Source: CBDCUF01 sp965222525
Lineage (GTDB): Bacteria; Pseudomonadota; Alphaproteobacteria; Rickettsiales; UBA8987
NCBI GenBank assembly: GCA_965222525.1
Contig: OZ244955.1
Span: forward strand, 868,001-932,000
Direction of reading: 5' to 3'
Length of the DNA stretch: 64,000 bases
The number at the start of each line of letters is the position of its first letter. Positions within the stretch are counted from its first letter, which is position 1. The position numbers and the translations under genes are program-made. Shown here piece by piece: positions 1 to 7,483 of this stretch. Below the pieces are notes generated by a model. It searched no databases and had not been told where the DNA came from. It saw nothing but the letters and a program-made list of their open reading frames with translations.

Positions 1-201
1 ATCGTGAGGAAGGATAATAGCATTGAAATTATGAGATTTTCCATCAGGAAATTCCGAAAGCTTTTCTATAGCGGCTTTACTAATTTCAATGGCTTTGGAA
101 ACACTGCTTTGCAAAATGCCACCATCAGCAGGTGTTAGCACCTGTAAATTAGATGCAACCTGATCAACTTTAAACTCGATACCTTTCCAATTATGGTTCA
201 T
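1..201 (-). CDS. partial hypothetical protein, N-terminal 67 residues
   Basis: The reading frame starts at an ATG (199-201) and stays open to the left window edge, so only 67 N-terminal residues are visible (begins MNHNWKGIEFKVDQVASNLQ). The visible part is soluble, with alternating hydrophobic and polar residues and no signal peptide or membrane segment. I do not recognise the family. It points the same way as the other small genes in the first 4 kb and lies in the same AT-rich accessory zone. It would have been missed by an ORF caller requiring a stop inside the window. Confidence 0.5.
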   Translation of the reverse strand, partial: MNHNWKGIEFKVDQVASNLQVLTPADGGILQSSVSKAIEISKAAIEKLSEFPDGKSHNFNAIILPHD

Positions 202-404
202 TTAATTTCTCTATAATGTCTATATTTGCTGCATTATAGCACAGAATTGTTAAGTTTTTATTACAAAAAACAATTTTACAGCCATATCATAGAGAAATAG
301 GCTAACGATAAGTATGGCACTTAGTTTGGATAACATTAAATAGGTACAAAAAAGCAAGATAGCAGATAATTTACTAAAATCTGCTTTGTACTCCTTTTAT
401 AGAA

Positions 405-656
405 TTAACCAGGAGTATCTCCTTCTTTTTGCTTTTGCTTATCTTGAAAATTCTCTGATGTTCTTTGGATGGTCTGTGAAGTAACATCATTTACATTTAG
501 TTTTTCTGTATCTGATTTTACGGAATGTTTTTCCAAGGATTTCTGAAATTCTTGAAAAACTTCTAGTGAATTGTTATCAAGCTCTTTTGTTTGCTCCCTA
601 AGTGGTATATTTTGACCTACTCCTGTTGTAGGTGATTCATGTGGTGGAAATCCCAT
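405..656 (-). CDS. small hydrophilic hypothetical protein, 83 aa
   Basis: An ATG-started frame of 83 residues, rich in Gln, Glu, Lys, Asn and Ser, with almost no hydrophobic core. It is probably largely disordered, with a short helical stretch around residues 30-45. An AAAGGA-like ribosome site lies about 8 bases before the start. No domain is recognisable. The composition would suit a small secreted or phage-type accessory protein, but that is speculation. It is separated from the XRE/58-residue pair by about 130 bp and runs in the same direction. Confidence 0.4.
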   Translation of the reverse strand: MGFPPHESPTTGVGQNIPLREQTKELDNNSLEVFQEFQKSLEKHSVKSDTEKLNVNDVTSQTIQRTSENFQDKQKQKEGDTPG

Positions 657-785
657 AATAATATTCCTTTCATGTTGTGCTGTTTGGCATTAAACGCAAT
701 AATACCGGAGGCTACAGTATACTATATATTGAAAGCGGCTAAAAGAACTCAAATGTTAAGTTTTTGTAACATAAGTCTAAAAGAA

Positions 786-962
786 TTACTTTTCTTGTAT
801 AAATTGTATCAAAATGTCTATTTCATGTTGGATTTGGGTTAATTGACGGTCATATTTGTCCTTCTGAGCTTCTGACAAGCTTTCTACAATAGTAACTCTA
901 TACTGAATTTCAGCCAGTGAAGTACGCAAATCAGCCATATATTTTGAAATAGACTTTTCCAT
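786..962 (-). CDS. 58-aa helical protein overlapping the XRE regulator stop (TAATG)
   Basis: The frame begins with the ATG at 960-962 and ends with TAA at 786-788. Its first base is the last base of the upstream XRE stop codon (TAATG), a typical translational-coupling arrangement. The 58-residue product begins MEKSISKYMADLRTSLAEIQ and ends IDILIQFIQEK. It is charged with a heptad-like hydrophobic spacing, so it is probably a short coiled coil. I do not recognise the family. Coupling to a DNA-binding regulator suggests a partner or anti-regulator role, but this is inference. Confidence 0.55.
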   Translation of the reverse strand: MEKSISKYMADLRTSLAEIQYRVTIVESLSEAQKDKYDRQLTQIQHEIDILIQFIQEK

Positions 963-1318
963 TACTCAGATTTGGCTAATTTCTCAAGAAAATTACATAT
1001 ATTTTTCTGTGTGTCGTCATTTACAGAATGAAATGCCTTAACCATCCTAACCGTACGCCTGTTAAGAGGTGGGCTGTCCTGTACTCCTGTGGTTGACTCA
1101 AAAGGTTGAAAATCTTCTATAGGAACGCCGAAAACATCGGCGATTCTCCACAGATTAACCGCGCTTATCCGATTGGTTCCGGTTTCGTATTTCTGTATTT
1201 GCTGGAAGGATACTCCAAGATGTTCAGCTAGTTTTTGCTGGCTTATGCCGCGAAATTCTCTAAATTCCCTGACTTTTCTACCGAGTTCAACATCGAACTC
1301 ATCAACTCTTTTGCTCAT
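962..1318 (-). CDS. XRE-family helix-turn-helix transcriptional regulator
   Basis: A 118-residue protein with an HTH_3 (Cro/C1-type) domain at about residues 10-66: the pattern LGRKVREFREFRGISQQKLA followed by LGVSFQQIQKYETG is the canonical helix-turn-helix. The remaining ~50 residues form a short helical tail, as in alphaproteobacterial regulators of this size. The start is supported by AAGGAG seven bases upstream of the ATG. The 5' region holds a strong inverted repeat (1355-1387) that could be an operator or attenuator. The downstream 58-residue frame overlaps its stop. Typical of phage-derived or toxin-antitoxin-associated regulators, but no toxin is visible. Confidence 0.85.
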   Translation of the reverse strand: MSKRVDEFDVELGRKVREFREFRGISQQKLAEHLGVSFQQIQKYETGTNRISAVNLWRIADVFGVPIEDFQPFESTTGVQDSPPLNRRTVRMVKAFHSVNDDTQKNICNFLEKLAKSE

Positions 1319-1354
1319 TTTACCGTCTCCTTACTGGTTGGTCTTATGTCTCCC

Positions 1355-1387
1355 CCTTGGTCTCCAAATTATTTCTAGAGACCAAGG
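1355..1387. promoter_or_regulatory. inverted repeat upstream of the XRE gene
   Basis: CCTTGGTCTC (1355-1364) and GAGACCAAGG (1378-1387) are a perfect 10-bp inverted repeat around a 13-base AT-rich spacer, about 37 bases before the XRE start. It could be an autoregulatory operator, or a hairpin in the leader RNA. A related half-pattern (GAGACATAAGACC on the minus strand) lies between it and the start codon. Confidence 0.5.
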
Positions 1388-2146
1388 AGGCTGCAAAGAC
1401 CGCCGCAAGACGGTGCAAAGTATTCGCCCGAAGGTTTATTCCGATGCCCTCCTTGATCCCAAGGAATACCTCGAAAACTAGGAGAAACACACTTGCGGAG
1501 GGTTTGCAGTCCCTAGAACAACTGTAGTCGTTGCTCTTAATAGAAATGGTAGAATGAAGTTGAATATAGGTCAACCAGAATAACCATACCGGCAGGCTCC
1601 TTCCTTTATCCTGCCGGTATGTGTGAATTTGAATCTATGTGGAATAGACAGCTGGCAATATGTATACCAACCTAACGGGCTGTGAACGGTTTCGCCGTCA
1701 TTCCCGCCACTATGCTCGCTCCAGACTTAGAACAAAGAAATTCCAAGCGGATTCTCCCATAGTCCCGACATTTATACGGATTCCGGTCTCCGGTGTAACA
1801 CTCGGCTTCCACCATCATAGCCGAGCCACCCTCTAACAACGCACTCACTTTCCCCAAAGTGATACTTCTTTTTATGTGTAAAGTTGAGGGTCTTCTCTCT
1901 GTAATTTTTATAACAAGTCAGGAAAAATATCATTCACTAATTTTTTTAAGTAACAATTTACACTAGGATGGGTGAGTCGATTTTTTATCACTACAAAACA
2001 ATATATTAGAGGTTAATCGTCTCACTAAATCGATTCAGGTGAAGTGATTAATGAGGTGATTAAAATCTGCTGCGGTATATTGTTATGAGATATTGAGGAC
2101 TATTCTTAGAAAAAACAACTGTATAAATTGGAAAAGCTTTTGCTTT
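1388..2146. other. gene-poor stretch with one strong hairpin
   Basis: I see no convincing gene here. A perfect 12-bp inverted repeat, CATACCGGCAGG (1585-1596) / CCTGCCGGTATG (1610-1621), with a 13-base loop could be a terminator or part of an RNA. A 61-codon minus-strand frame with a TTG start (1672-1857, Cys-rich) is possible but has no recognisable family and no clear ribosome site. The rest (about 1860-2146) is AT-rich without visible features. Confidence 0.4.
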
Positions 2147-2202
2147 AGCCCCTATGATCTTCCAGTATATTACGCATAACATACAAGAAGATCATAGGAG
2201 CT
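2147..2202. repeat. near-perfect inverted repeat at the end of a small gene
   Basis: Arms 2147-2162 and 2187-2202 are 16 bases long with one mismatch (AGCCCCTATGATCTTC against GAAGATCATAGGAGCT). The right arm lies inside the last codons of the 64-residue gene that ends at 2170. It may act as a transcript-end hairpin. Confidence 0.45.
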
Positions 2203-2364
2203 ATCTTTTCTAACACGCTGCAACTCATTTTTAGCAACTCTGCGACGCGCTCTATTTAGTTTTTGTTTTATCCATTTTTTTGTTGAGGTCTTATGACATA
2301 TATATGTGAGCTCACATAGACTCCCATACCATAAGCACTCGGCTTTACTTTTAGGTTTAGACAT
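2170..2364 (-). CDS. small basic hypothetical protein, 64 aa
   Basis: An ATG-started frame with a good ribosome site (AAGGAG, six bases before the start). The protein is strongly basic in its second half (KKWIKQKLNRARRRVAKNEL), with several Cys and Trp residues in the first half. The charge suggests nucleic-acid or membrane association. No family is recognised. It lies 75 bp downstream of the Fic gene on the same strand, so the two may be cotranscribed. Its end overlaps an inverted repeat. Confidence 0.5.
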   Translation of the reverse strand: MSKPKSKAECLWYGSLCELTYICHKTSTKKWIKQKLNRARRRVAKNELQRVRKDSSYDLLVCYA

Positions 2365-2439
2365 TGTTTTTCTCCTTATGTCAGTTAAAGAGGCGGCTTA
2401 TATCAAAAGAAAAAATATTATCAAACAACTTTTGTAGAC

Positions 2440-3618
2440 TTAATATGCAATTGGCTCTGTGCCTTTTTCCAGCAGATCTACCAATTTGTTATAAATATAC
2501 AGCCGCTCTTTACCTTTGCCGCTAATATCTTTAACGATACCAAGGTCTTTGAGGTTATTCAGAGCAGTACGTGTAGTTGGCACGCTAACATCAAGCTTTT
2601 CAGCTGCTTCTATAGAAGACAGAATGGCTTTATGTCTGAGCAAATCATAAACCTGTCTGGCACTTATTGCAGCGCGTTTTAAAGTATCTATTTTATCAGA
2701 ATCTTTTTCAAAGAGATCGGCAATTGCATGGCTGGTCTCAACTACCTGATCGGCAGTTTCAGCAACCCCGGTCAGGAAGAATTCCAGCCAGCCTTCCCAA
2801 TCTCCAGTCTGGCGCACTGCATTAAGTCTTTCATAGTAGGCTTCACGGTTATTTTTAAAGAACAAACTCAGATATAAAACTGGCTGTTTTAAATCACCCA
2901 TAGCAATGAGCAAGAATGTTATTAGTAATCGACCAATACGACCATTGCCATCAAGGAATGGATGAATTGATTCAAATTGAACATGAACAAGCCCTGCATC
3001 AATGATTGATGAATATGTACGCTCTTCTAAGTGTAGGTATTTCTCAAACTGGTCCAGGCATTCCATTAATCTATCGGGAGGTGGGGGAACAAAACGAGCA
3101 TTACCTGGGCGCGAACCACCAATCCAGTTTTGTGATGTGCGAAACTCACCAGGTTGCTTATTATGACCACGGCCTTTGGATAAAAGGATCTCGTGCATCT
3201 CACGAATGAGGCGTAGTGATAGAGGAAAACCTTCATTCAAACGTTTTAGTCCATGATCCAGTGCAGCAACATAGCATGAGACTTCTACTACATCATCTAT
3301 AGGAACTGATGGGGTTTCATTGCTCTCATATAGCAATAGGTCAGACAGTGATGATTGCGTACCTTCTATTTGTGAGGACAAAACAGCTTCTTTACGAACA
3401 TAATAATATAAAAGCAGATTACTGTCAGGAAGAACGTCGGATACACCATCAAGCCTGCCAAGACTCTGGCTAGCTCTGGCCAGAACTTTTTGTAAGGGAG
3501 CAAGATCAAGTATAGGAAATGGTGGTAGAGATGGAGGCAAAAATGCCTGATAACTCTCTCCTCCGACAGTGCACTTAATATAGCTGCCCAAGCGGTTATT
3601 TTGTGTATTTTCGGTCAT
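2440..3618 (-). CDS. Fic/DOC family protein (putative AMP transferase)
   Basis: A 392-residue Fic-domain protein. The catalytic motif HPFLDGNGRIGR is intact, with the His that activates the target hydroxyl and the Asn/Gly/Arg residues that bind nucleotide phosphates. An N-terminal Fic_N region contains SSQIEG, which matches the class II inhibitory motif (S/T)xxxE(G/N), so the enzyme should be auto-inhibited. The C-terminal ~80 residues form a winged-helix-like DNA-binding domain (SAAEKLDVSVPTTRTALNNL). This architecture is common in chromosomal and mobile-element Fic proteins that AMPylate a protein target. Substrate unknown. It sits alone in an accessory zone upstream of a small basic protein. 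Confidence 0.9.
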   Translation of the reverse strand: MTENTQNNRLGSYIKCTVGGESYQAFLPPSLPPFPILDLAPLQKVLARASQSLGRLDGVSDVLPDSNLLLYYYVRKEAVLSSQIEGTQSSLSDLLLYESNETPSVPIDDVVEVSCYVAALDHGLKRLNEGFPLSLRLIREMHEILLSKGRGHNKQPGEFRTSQNWIGGSRPGNARFVPPPPDRLMECLDQFEKYLHLEERTYSSIIDAGLVHVQFESIHPFLDGNGRIGRLLITFLLIAMGDLKQPVLYLSLFFKNNREAYYERLNAVRQTGDWEGWLEFFLTGVAETADQVVETSHAIADLFEKDSDKIDTLKRAAISARQVYDLLRHKAILSSIEAAEKLDVSVPTTRTALNNLKDLGIVKDISGKGKERLYIYNKLVDLLEKGTEPIAY

Positions 3619-3760
3619 ATCTTTTCTTTTTACCCTTAATAAAGAAAGAATAACTCATTATCTTTTCTTTATCAAGTAAAATAACCAAGGAAATAGACCA
3701 AAAAGGGCGTAAAAACAAAAAATATGTCAATAATTCTTGTTTTGAGATATTTTGACACTT

Positions 3761-3778
3761 GCGCGCCCTGGGGCGCGC
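3761..3778. terminator. GC-rich hairpin followed by T-rich run
   Basis: GCGCGCCC TG GGGCGCGC is an 8-bp perfect stem with a two-base centre, followed on the plus strand by ATTTTGTCTTTT. It looks like an intrinsic terminator in the plus direction, yet both neighbouring genes (Fic, tRNA-Ile) are on the minus strand. Its role is therefore unclear; it may act on the tRNA transcript from the other side. Confidence 0.4.
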
Positions 3779-3829
3779 ATTTTGTCTTTTAACTTAAAGT
3801 TGCAATCTCTGGAAATCGTTGGTGGAGAA

Positions 3830-3906
3830 TGGTGCGTTGAGGAGGACTTGAACCTCCGACCTCAGCCTTATCAGGGCTGCGCTCTAACCAGCTGAGCTAC
3901 CAACGC
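3830..3906 (-). tRNA. tRNA-Ile (GAT)
   Basis: On the minus strand the molecule starts GCGTTGG TA GCTCAG and ends with a matching acceptor strand and an encoded CCA (3830-3832). The anticodon loop CTGATAA gives anticodon GAT, read as isoleucine. D arm, anticodon arm and T arm (GGTTCAA) are all present. It is a stand-alone copy, not in an rRNA operon here. Confidence 0.95.
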
Positions 3907-4202
3907 AATAACGATTTGCTATAATTATGTTGCTCATATACAATAATAATATTTGGAGCTTATTCTAATATTTTCTGATTATGATCGCTCCTCACCGCAG
4001 TAATCTGACTGAATAAGCTTACATAGCATTTCTAATTTTTGTTGAAAACACCAAAAAATACACTGTATTGCCTTTTCATATCTCATTGGATTATGACTCT
4101 GAAACACAGCCTATTCTACCAATAATATGTGGTTTTATAAAAACCTATAGGGTAAATGTCAAATTGTTAGATAACAAAACCTAATGTCAACGGGAGTTTT
4201 AA

Positions 4203-4838
4203 ATGGAATTTACCAGAACAATTGTAACTAGAATATGTCATGATATGGCAGGGGCGGTTAATGCTATAAATAATGGTTTGGAGTTATTATGTGATGATGA
4301 AGGTGCTTATAACACCAGCTTTGATAAGCAAGCTATAGAATTGGTGAGCTTAAGTGCTAGGGAGAATATGGCCAAATTACGTGCAATACGGATAATATAC
4401 GGCCTTGCTGGAGATGGGGGAGAATCCACTATATTGCAAATTCATGAAGATTTGATGAAATTTATGAGTACTAATAATGGTAAGATAGGCTTTAGCTGGT
4501 CAGGAGATTTTACTAATGAATCGATGAAAATTTCCAATTCCCTTAGACAGCTACTTTTTAATGCAATTACAGTATCCTGCAGTTTTCTTGTATATGGTGG
4601 AAAGCTGGATATAAACAGATCTAGTAATCGAATTATACTGTCAGGGAGTGCAGAAAAAATATGTCGCCATGACGAGGTAGAGTTGATATTGACAAAAAAC
4701 ATAGAATGTCCAATTCTTTCCCCATTCAACATAAATATTATTTTCTTTATGAAACTATTTGAGGAGTTTAATAGTAGTGTTAAATTTTATATAGGGGACA
4801 GAAGCTTTTCTATGGATTTTTTATGGGATGAGCATTAA
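4203..4838 (+). CDS. chpT: ChpT-like histidine phosphotransferase
   Basis: A 211-residue protein with the dimerisation/phosphotransfer helix characteristic of ChpT (DUF2328 / HPTransfase family): the motif RICHDMAGAVNAINNGLELL places the phospho-accepting His at residue 13. The C-terminal half has a degenerate GHKL-like fold without ATP-binding boxes, as in ChpT. In Caulobacter and relatives ChpT passes phosphate from the hybrid kinase CckA to CtrA and CpdR, controlling cell cycle and motility. A GGGAG ribosome site precedes the ATG. It stands alone in an AT-rich region and is more divergent in its C-terminal half than in the His helix. The presence of this gene is a strong alphaproteobacterial marker. 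Confidence 0.82.
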   Translation: MEFTRTIVTRICHDMAGAVNAINNGLELLCDDEGAYNTSFDKQAIELVSLSARENMAKLRAIRIIYGLAGDGGESTILQIHEDLMKFMSTNNGKIGFSWSGDFTNESMKISNSLRQLLFNAITVSCSFLVYGGKLDINRSSNRIILSGSAEKICRHDEVELILTKNIECPILSPFNINIIFFMKLFEEFNSSVKFYIGDRSFSMDFLWDEH

Positions 4839-4876
4839 ATATAAGTGGCCTAGGCATAAATATCTAATAGATTGCT

Positions 4877-5767
4877 TTACGACAGGGTAGTAGGAACGGG
4901 CAGGTCATTTATCCGGCAGAAAGCAATAATTGTATTACGTAAAAGACAGGCAATTGTCATGGGGCCGACACCTCCTGGAACAGGGGTAATGTTACCTGCA
5001 ACATGTTGAACTTCATTAAAATCAACATCGCCAACCAGGTGACTTTTTCCGTTAATTTCGGTGCGGTTAATGCCAACATCAATAACTGCTGCACCTTTTT
5101 TGACCCAACTTGCTTTGATCATTTTTGGCTTTCCAACTGCCGCTATGATAATATCAGCATTACGACATTTTTCTGGCAGGTTTCTGGTGTGTGAGTGAGC
5201 AATTGTAACGGTACAATTCTCACTAAGCAAAAGTGATGCCATAGGTTTGCCGACAATATTACTACGACCGATAACAATAGCATCCATACCTGATAAGTTA
5301 CCAAGTCGGTTCTTAAGCAGCAGCAAACAACCAAACGGTGTACAGGGAACCATGCCATCCTGTCCTCTCACCAATTTGCCCGAATTCAGAATATGAAATC
5401 CATCCACATCTTTTTTTGGGGTAATAGCCTCAATGACTGCGTTTTCGCTTATATGGTCAGGCAAAGGCAATTGTACCAGAATTCCATGTACTGTGTCAGT
5501 ATTGTTTAGTTCTTTGATTTTTGCAATTAGTTCCACTTGTAGAACATTTGTTTTCATACGGAATTCAAATGACTCCATACCAGCTTTCACAGTAGCTTTT
5601 CTTTTATTACGTACATACACCTCACTGGCAGGATCCTCTCCAACCAAGATTACTGCTAATCCTGGTGTCTTGCCGGTTTGCTTTTTTAAATTTACCACAG
5701 CATCAGCAATTTCGTGATGCAGTTCAGCAGCAAACTCTTTGCCATTGATAATTTTATCTGCTTTCAT
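4877..5767 (-). CDS. folD: methylenetetrahydrofolate dehydrogenase / cyclohydrolase
   Basis: A 296-residue FolD, the usual length. It interconverts 5,10-methylene- and 10-formyl-tetrahydrofolate using NADP. Visible signatures are YVRNKRKATVKAG with the catalytic Lys, VQLPLPDH, KKDVDGFH, PCTPFGC and the cofactor-binding segment VIGRSNIVGKPMASLLL. It ends convergently with chpT, 38 bp away. Its product feeds the formyl donor used by Fmt (44978-45901) in this window. No operon partners. Confidence 0.96.
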   Translation of the reverse strand: MKADKIINGKEFAAELHHEIADAVVNLKKQTGKTPGLAVILVGEDPASEVYVRNKRKATVKAGMESFEFRMKTNVLQVELIAKIKELNNTDTVHGILVQLPLPDHISENAVIEAITPKKDVDGFHILNSGKLVRGQDGMVPCTPFGCLLLLKNRLGNLSGMDAIVIGRSNIVGKPMASLLLSENCTVTIAHSHTRNLPEKCRNADIIIAAVGKPKMIKASWVKKGAAVIDVGINRTEINGKSHLVGDVDFNEVQHVAGNITPVPGGVGPMTIACLLRNTIIAFCRINDLPVPTTLS

Positions 5768-6266
5768 AAAGAACTTTTACATATATGCCCTATGAAAGGG
5801 TTTTATGGAAAATCCTATATGCCATGCTAGCGCAAATATCGACACAGCCTAAAGGAAAATACTGCAATACTATTAAGCATAATCTACTTCTCGTCAACAA
5901 AGCATTTGTAATCTTCTTCATCATTACATGAATATTATGTCGGCTCTTAAGACAGGCATAAAACCTTGACCAGTTGTCTCCATTTGTTGTAGATACACTT
6001 ATGATAGTGCTCTTTGTTGCTGAAAGGAGCGAGTATACTGAAACAAAACAATAATTCAACATAACTTAACAAACAGACCAAATCTCAAAACGGCTTGGTG
6101 TAGGAGTATTTGCTATCAAGTGGTGAGTATGGTAAAAGCACTAATTTTAAGAATTGAAAATTTCAGTGTAACAAATGAGAGTCAGAAATGTAGAAAGTTA
6201 ATATTTGTATACTATAGAATAGTAGAATCTTAAGAAATCCTCTAAGGAAAATACGTCAACTTGAAT
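5768..6266. other. gene-free stretch before tRNA-Gln
   Basis: About 500 bases of AT-rich sequence without a supported gene. A 90-codon minus-strand frame (5790-6062) has no recognisable domain and no good ribosome site, so I treat it as spurious. The 5' end of folD and the promoter of the tRNA should lie here. Confidence 0.5.
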
Positions 6267-6341
6267 TGGGGTGTAGCCAAGCGGTAAGGCAACGGGTTTT
6301 GATCCCGTGATTCGGAGGTTCGAATCCTCCCACCCCAGCCA
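6267..6341 (+). tRNA. tRNA-Gln (TTG), integration site of a recombinase element
   Basis: The molecule starts TGGGGTG TA GCCAAG, has the anticodon loop TTTTGAT (anticodon TTG) and ends CACCCCA G CCA with an encoded CCA at 6339-6341. All arms pair. The tail of a serine recombinase gene on the opposite strand reads straight into its 3' end (see 6342-6711), marking it as the attachment site of a now-decayed element. Confidence 0.96.
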
Positions 6342-6711
6342 TTCACCGTTTTTTCGGTATTTTGCGAATTCATCGAATGGGAAAATCGTTTTATATTCAA
6401 GGGCTTGGCCTCGCAGTTCCAGGTTCGAAAAAACGTATTTCATGATATCTCTTTTGCGGTCTTTTTTCGAACCGCTAAAAAAGTCTGCCGCTCCGTAAGC
6501 TACTTTTATCAAATATTCCAAGTGGTTAGAGAACCTGGTGTCAGCACTATCATATTTGCGTAATTTGTCGGTAATTTCCGACTGTTTTGTTTTTAAGCTG
6601 AGATGTTTTTTCTGATAATCATCATCAGAAATTCGCCCTGCAATCATCAATTCCACCAGAACATCCAGTTTCTCCTCTATTTCGGTATGCTCCTTTTTAG
6701 TGCCATGGTTT
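6342..6711 (-). pseudogene. C-terminal remnant of a large serine recombinase
   Basis: Minus-strand frame encoding about 120 residues such as KLDVLVELMIAGRISDDDYQ, HLEYLIKVAYGAADFFSGS and DIMKYVFSNLELRG. This is the coiled-coil and C-terminal portion of large serine recombinases found on phages and conjugative elements. The catalytic N-terminal domain and zinc-ribbon part are missing. A close paralogous fragment is at 41841-42350. The frame has no stop before the tRNA: it passes through Glu (6342-6344) and a Trp codon made by the complement of the tRNA CCA. The apparent longer C-terminus is antisense tRNA. Confidence 0.85.
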
Positions 6712-6778
6712 CGGATCTATGAACATGCTTTTTATATTAGGTGTCAGCCCCTAAATAAATGCAAAACTGCCTGTTGCC

Positions 6779-7055
6779 GATATATCCAAACTTAAAGCAA
6801 AGGATTTAGTCGGAATTCCGTTTATGGTGGCTTTTGCTCTGCGTAATGCTGGATGGTGTTGGCATGCACCGATTATATGGACAAAGCCTAGCCCTATACC
6901 ATAGAGAGTAAAGGGTAGCCCTACCATTGCTCACAAATATATCTGGCTGTTATTAAAAAAGTCTCGCTGCTATTACGACTATGCTGCCATTGCAGAGTCC
7001 TTGAAGAACAGGCGAAGGAAAGAAGTATACTCGCGATATGCGGAGCGCAAGACTT
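6779..7055 (+). pseudogene. fragment of a site-specific DNA methyltransferase
   Basis: One plus frame reads SKLKAKDLVGIPFMVAFALR, NAGWCWHAPIIWTKPSPIP, then a TAG stop and, in the same frame, IAHKYIWLLLKKSRCYYDYA AIAE before another stop. This matches the N4/N6 methyltransferase family (N6_N4_Mtase) often fused to ParB-like domains on phages and integrative elements. The nonsense codon and missing ends mark it as a pseudogene. It belongs to the same decayed element as the recombinase tail beside it. A second fragment of a methyltransferase of this kind is at 41416-41695. Confidence 0.75.
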
Positions 7056-7203
7056 AATGGCAAGATGTGTTGTCAAAGTTATCAGAATAGGTATTGATTC
7101 TGCTATTGCCAGAATCATAGAAGGTATTAAGTAAATAATGATGACATAACGCACTCTGCATGATATAACCTGTAGCGTGTTTCATTCAACCCTGGAGGTT
7201 ATC

Positions 7204-7325
7204 ATGCATTGTCCAAAATACCACTCAGATCACAACATCAAATGCGGATTTATCAATGATAAGTAACATTATAAATGCAAGCAATGTGGTTGCCAGTATA
7301 CGCGCAGCTCTCGCCGGGGGCGCCT
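7204..7325 (+). pseudogene. IS1-type InsA-like transposase remnant
   Basis: The frame begins MHCPKYHSDHNIKCGFINDK, hits a TAA stop, and continues in frame as HYKCKQCGCQYTRSSRRG. The CP(x)n...CKQCG arrangement is the zinc-ribbon N-terminus of IS1-family InsA proteins. One Cys of the first CxxC pair is already replaced (CPKY). The rest of the transposase is absent. It is a dead insertion-sequence fragment lying just upstream of a modular hairpin repeat and of nuoN. Confidence 0.6.
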
Positions 7326-7337
7326 ACTCGAACAGAA

Positions 7338-7441
7338 ATTATAATATTTTTTAGAAAATACTGCAAATACCGATGCTAGGACATTGGGATTCCGCCGCAT
7401 AGCGAGTGCAGTTTTACGTAAATAAAATTGAAAATACTATA
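7338..7441 (-). repeat. modular hairpin repeat, copy E
   Basis: Read on the minus strand: TAGTATTTTCAATTTTATTT, then ACGTAAAA, a linker CTCGCTATGCGGCGGAATCC, and an AT-rich right-hand palindrome. The left part is nearly identical to copies at 9730 and 17175. It lies immediately upstream of nuoN and is the most divergent copy: the middle CCTGC/GCAGG stem is replaced. Confidence 0.7.
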
Positions 7442-7483
7442 TTTTTCGACTAGCAATCTTATTTTTTAACAATACAGATAAAA

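Noticed and set aside
1340..1575. 6S RNA or tmRNA
   Set aside because: Hairpins are present, but the tmRNA acceptor end, tag frame and 6S central bubble cannot be recognised.
1672..1857. 61-codon Cys-rich minus-strand frame with TTG start
   Set aside because: No ribosome site and no family; kept only as a note. Cys-rich translation of GC-biased sequence can arise by chance.
5790..6062. 90-codon minus-strand frame
   Set aside because: No ribosome site, domain or coding-like composition.
6198..6341. Continuation of the recombinase frame (reads WLGWEDSNLRITGSKPVALP)
   Set aside because: It is the antisense of tRNA-Gln, not protein sequence; the true recombinase end cannot be read past the junction.
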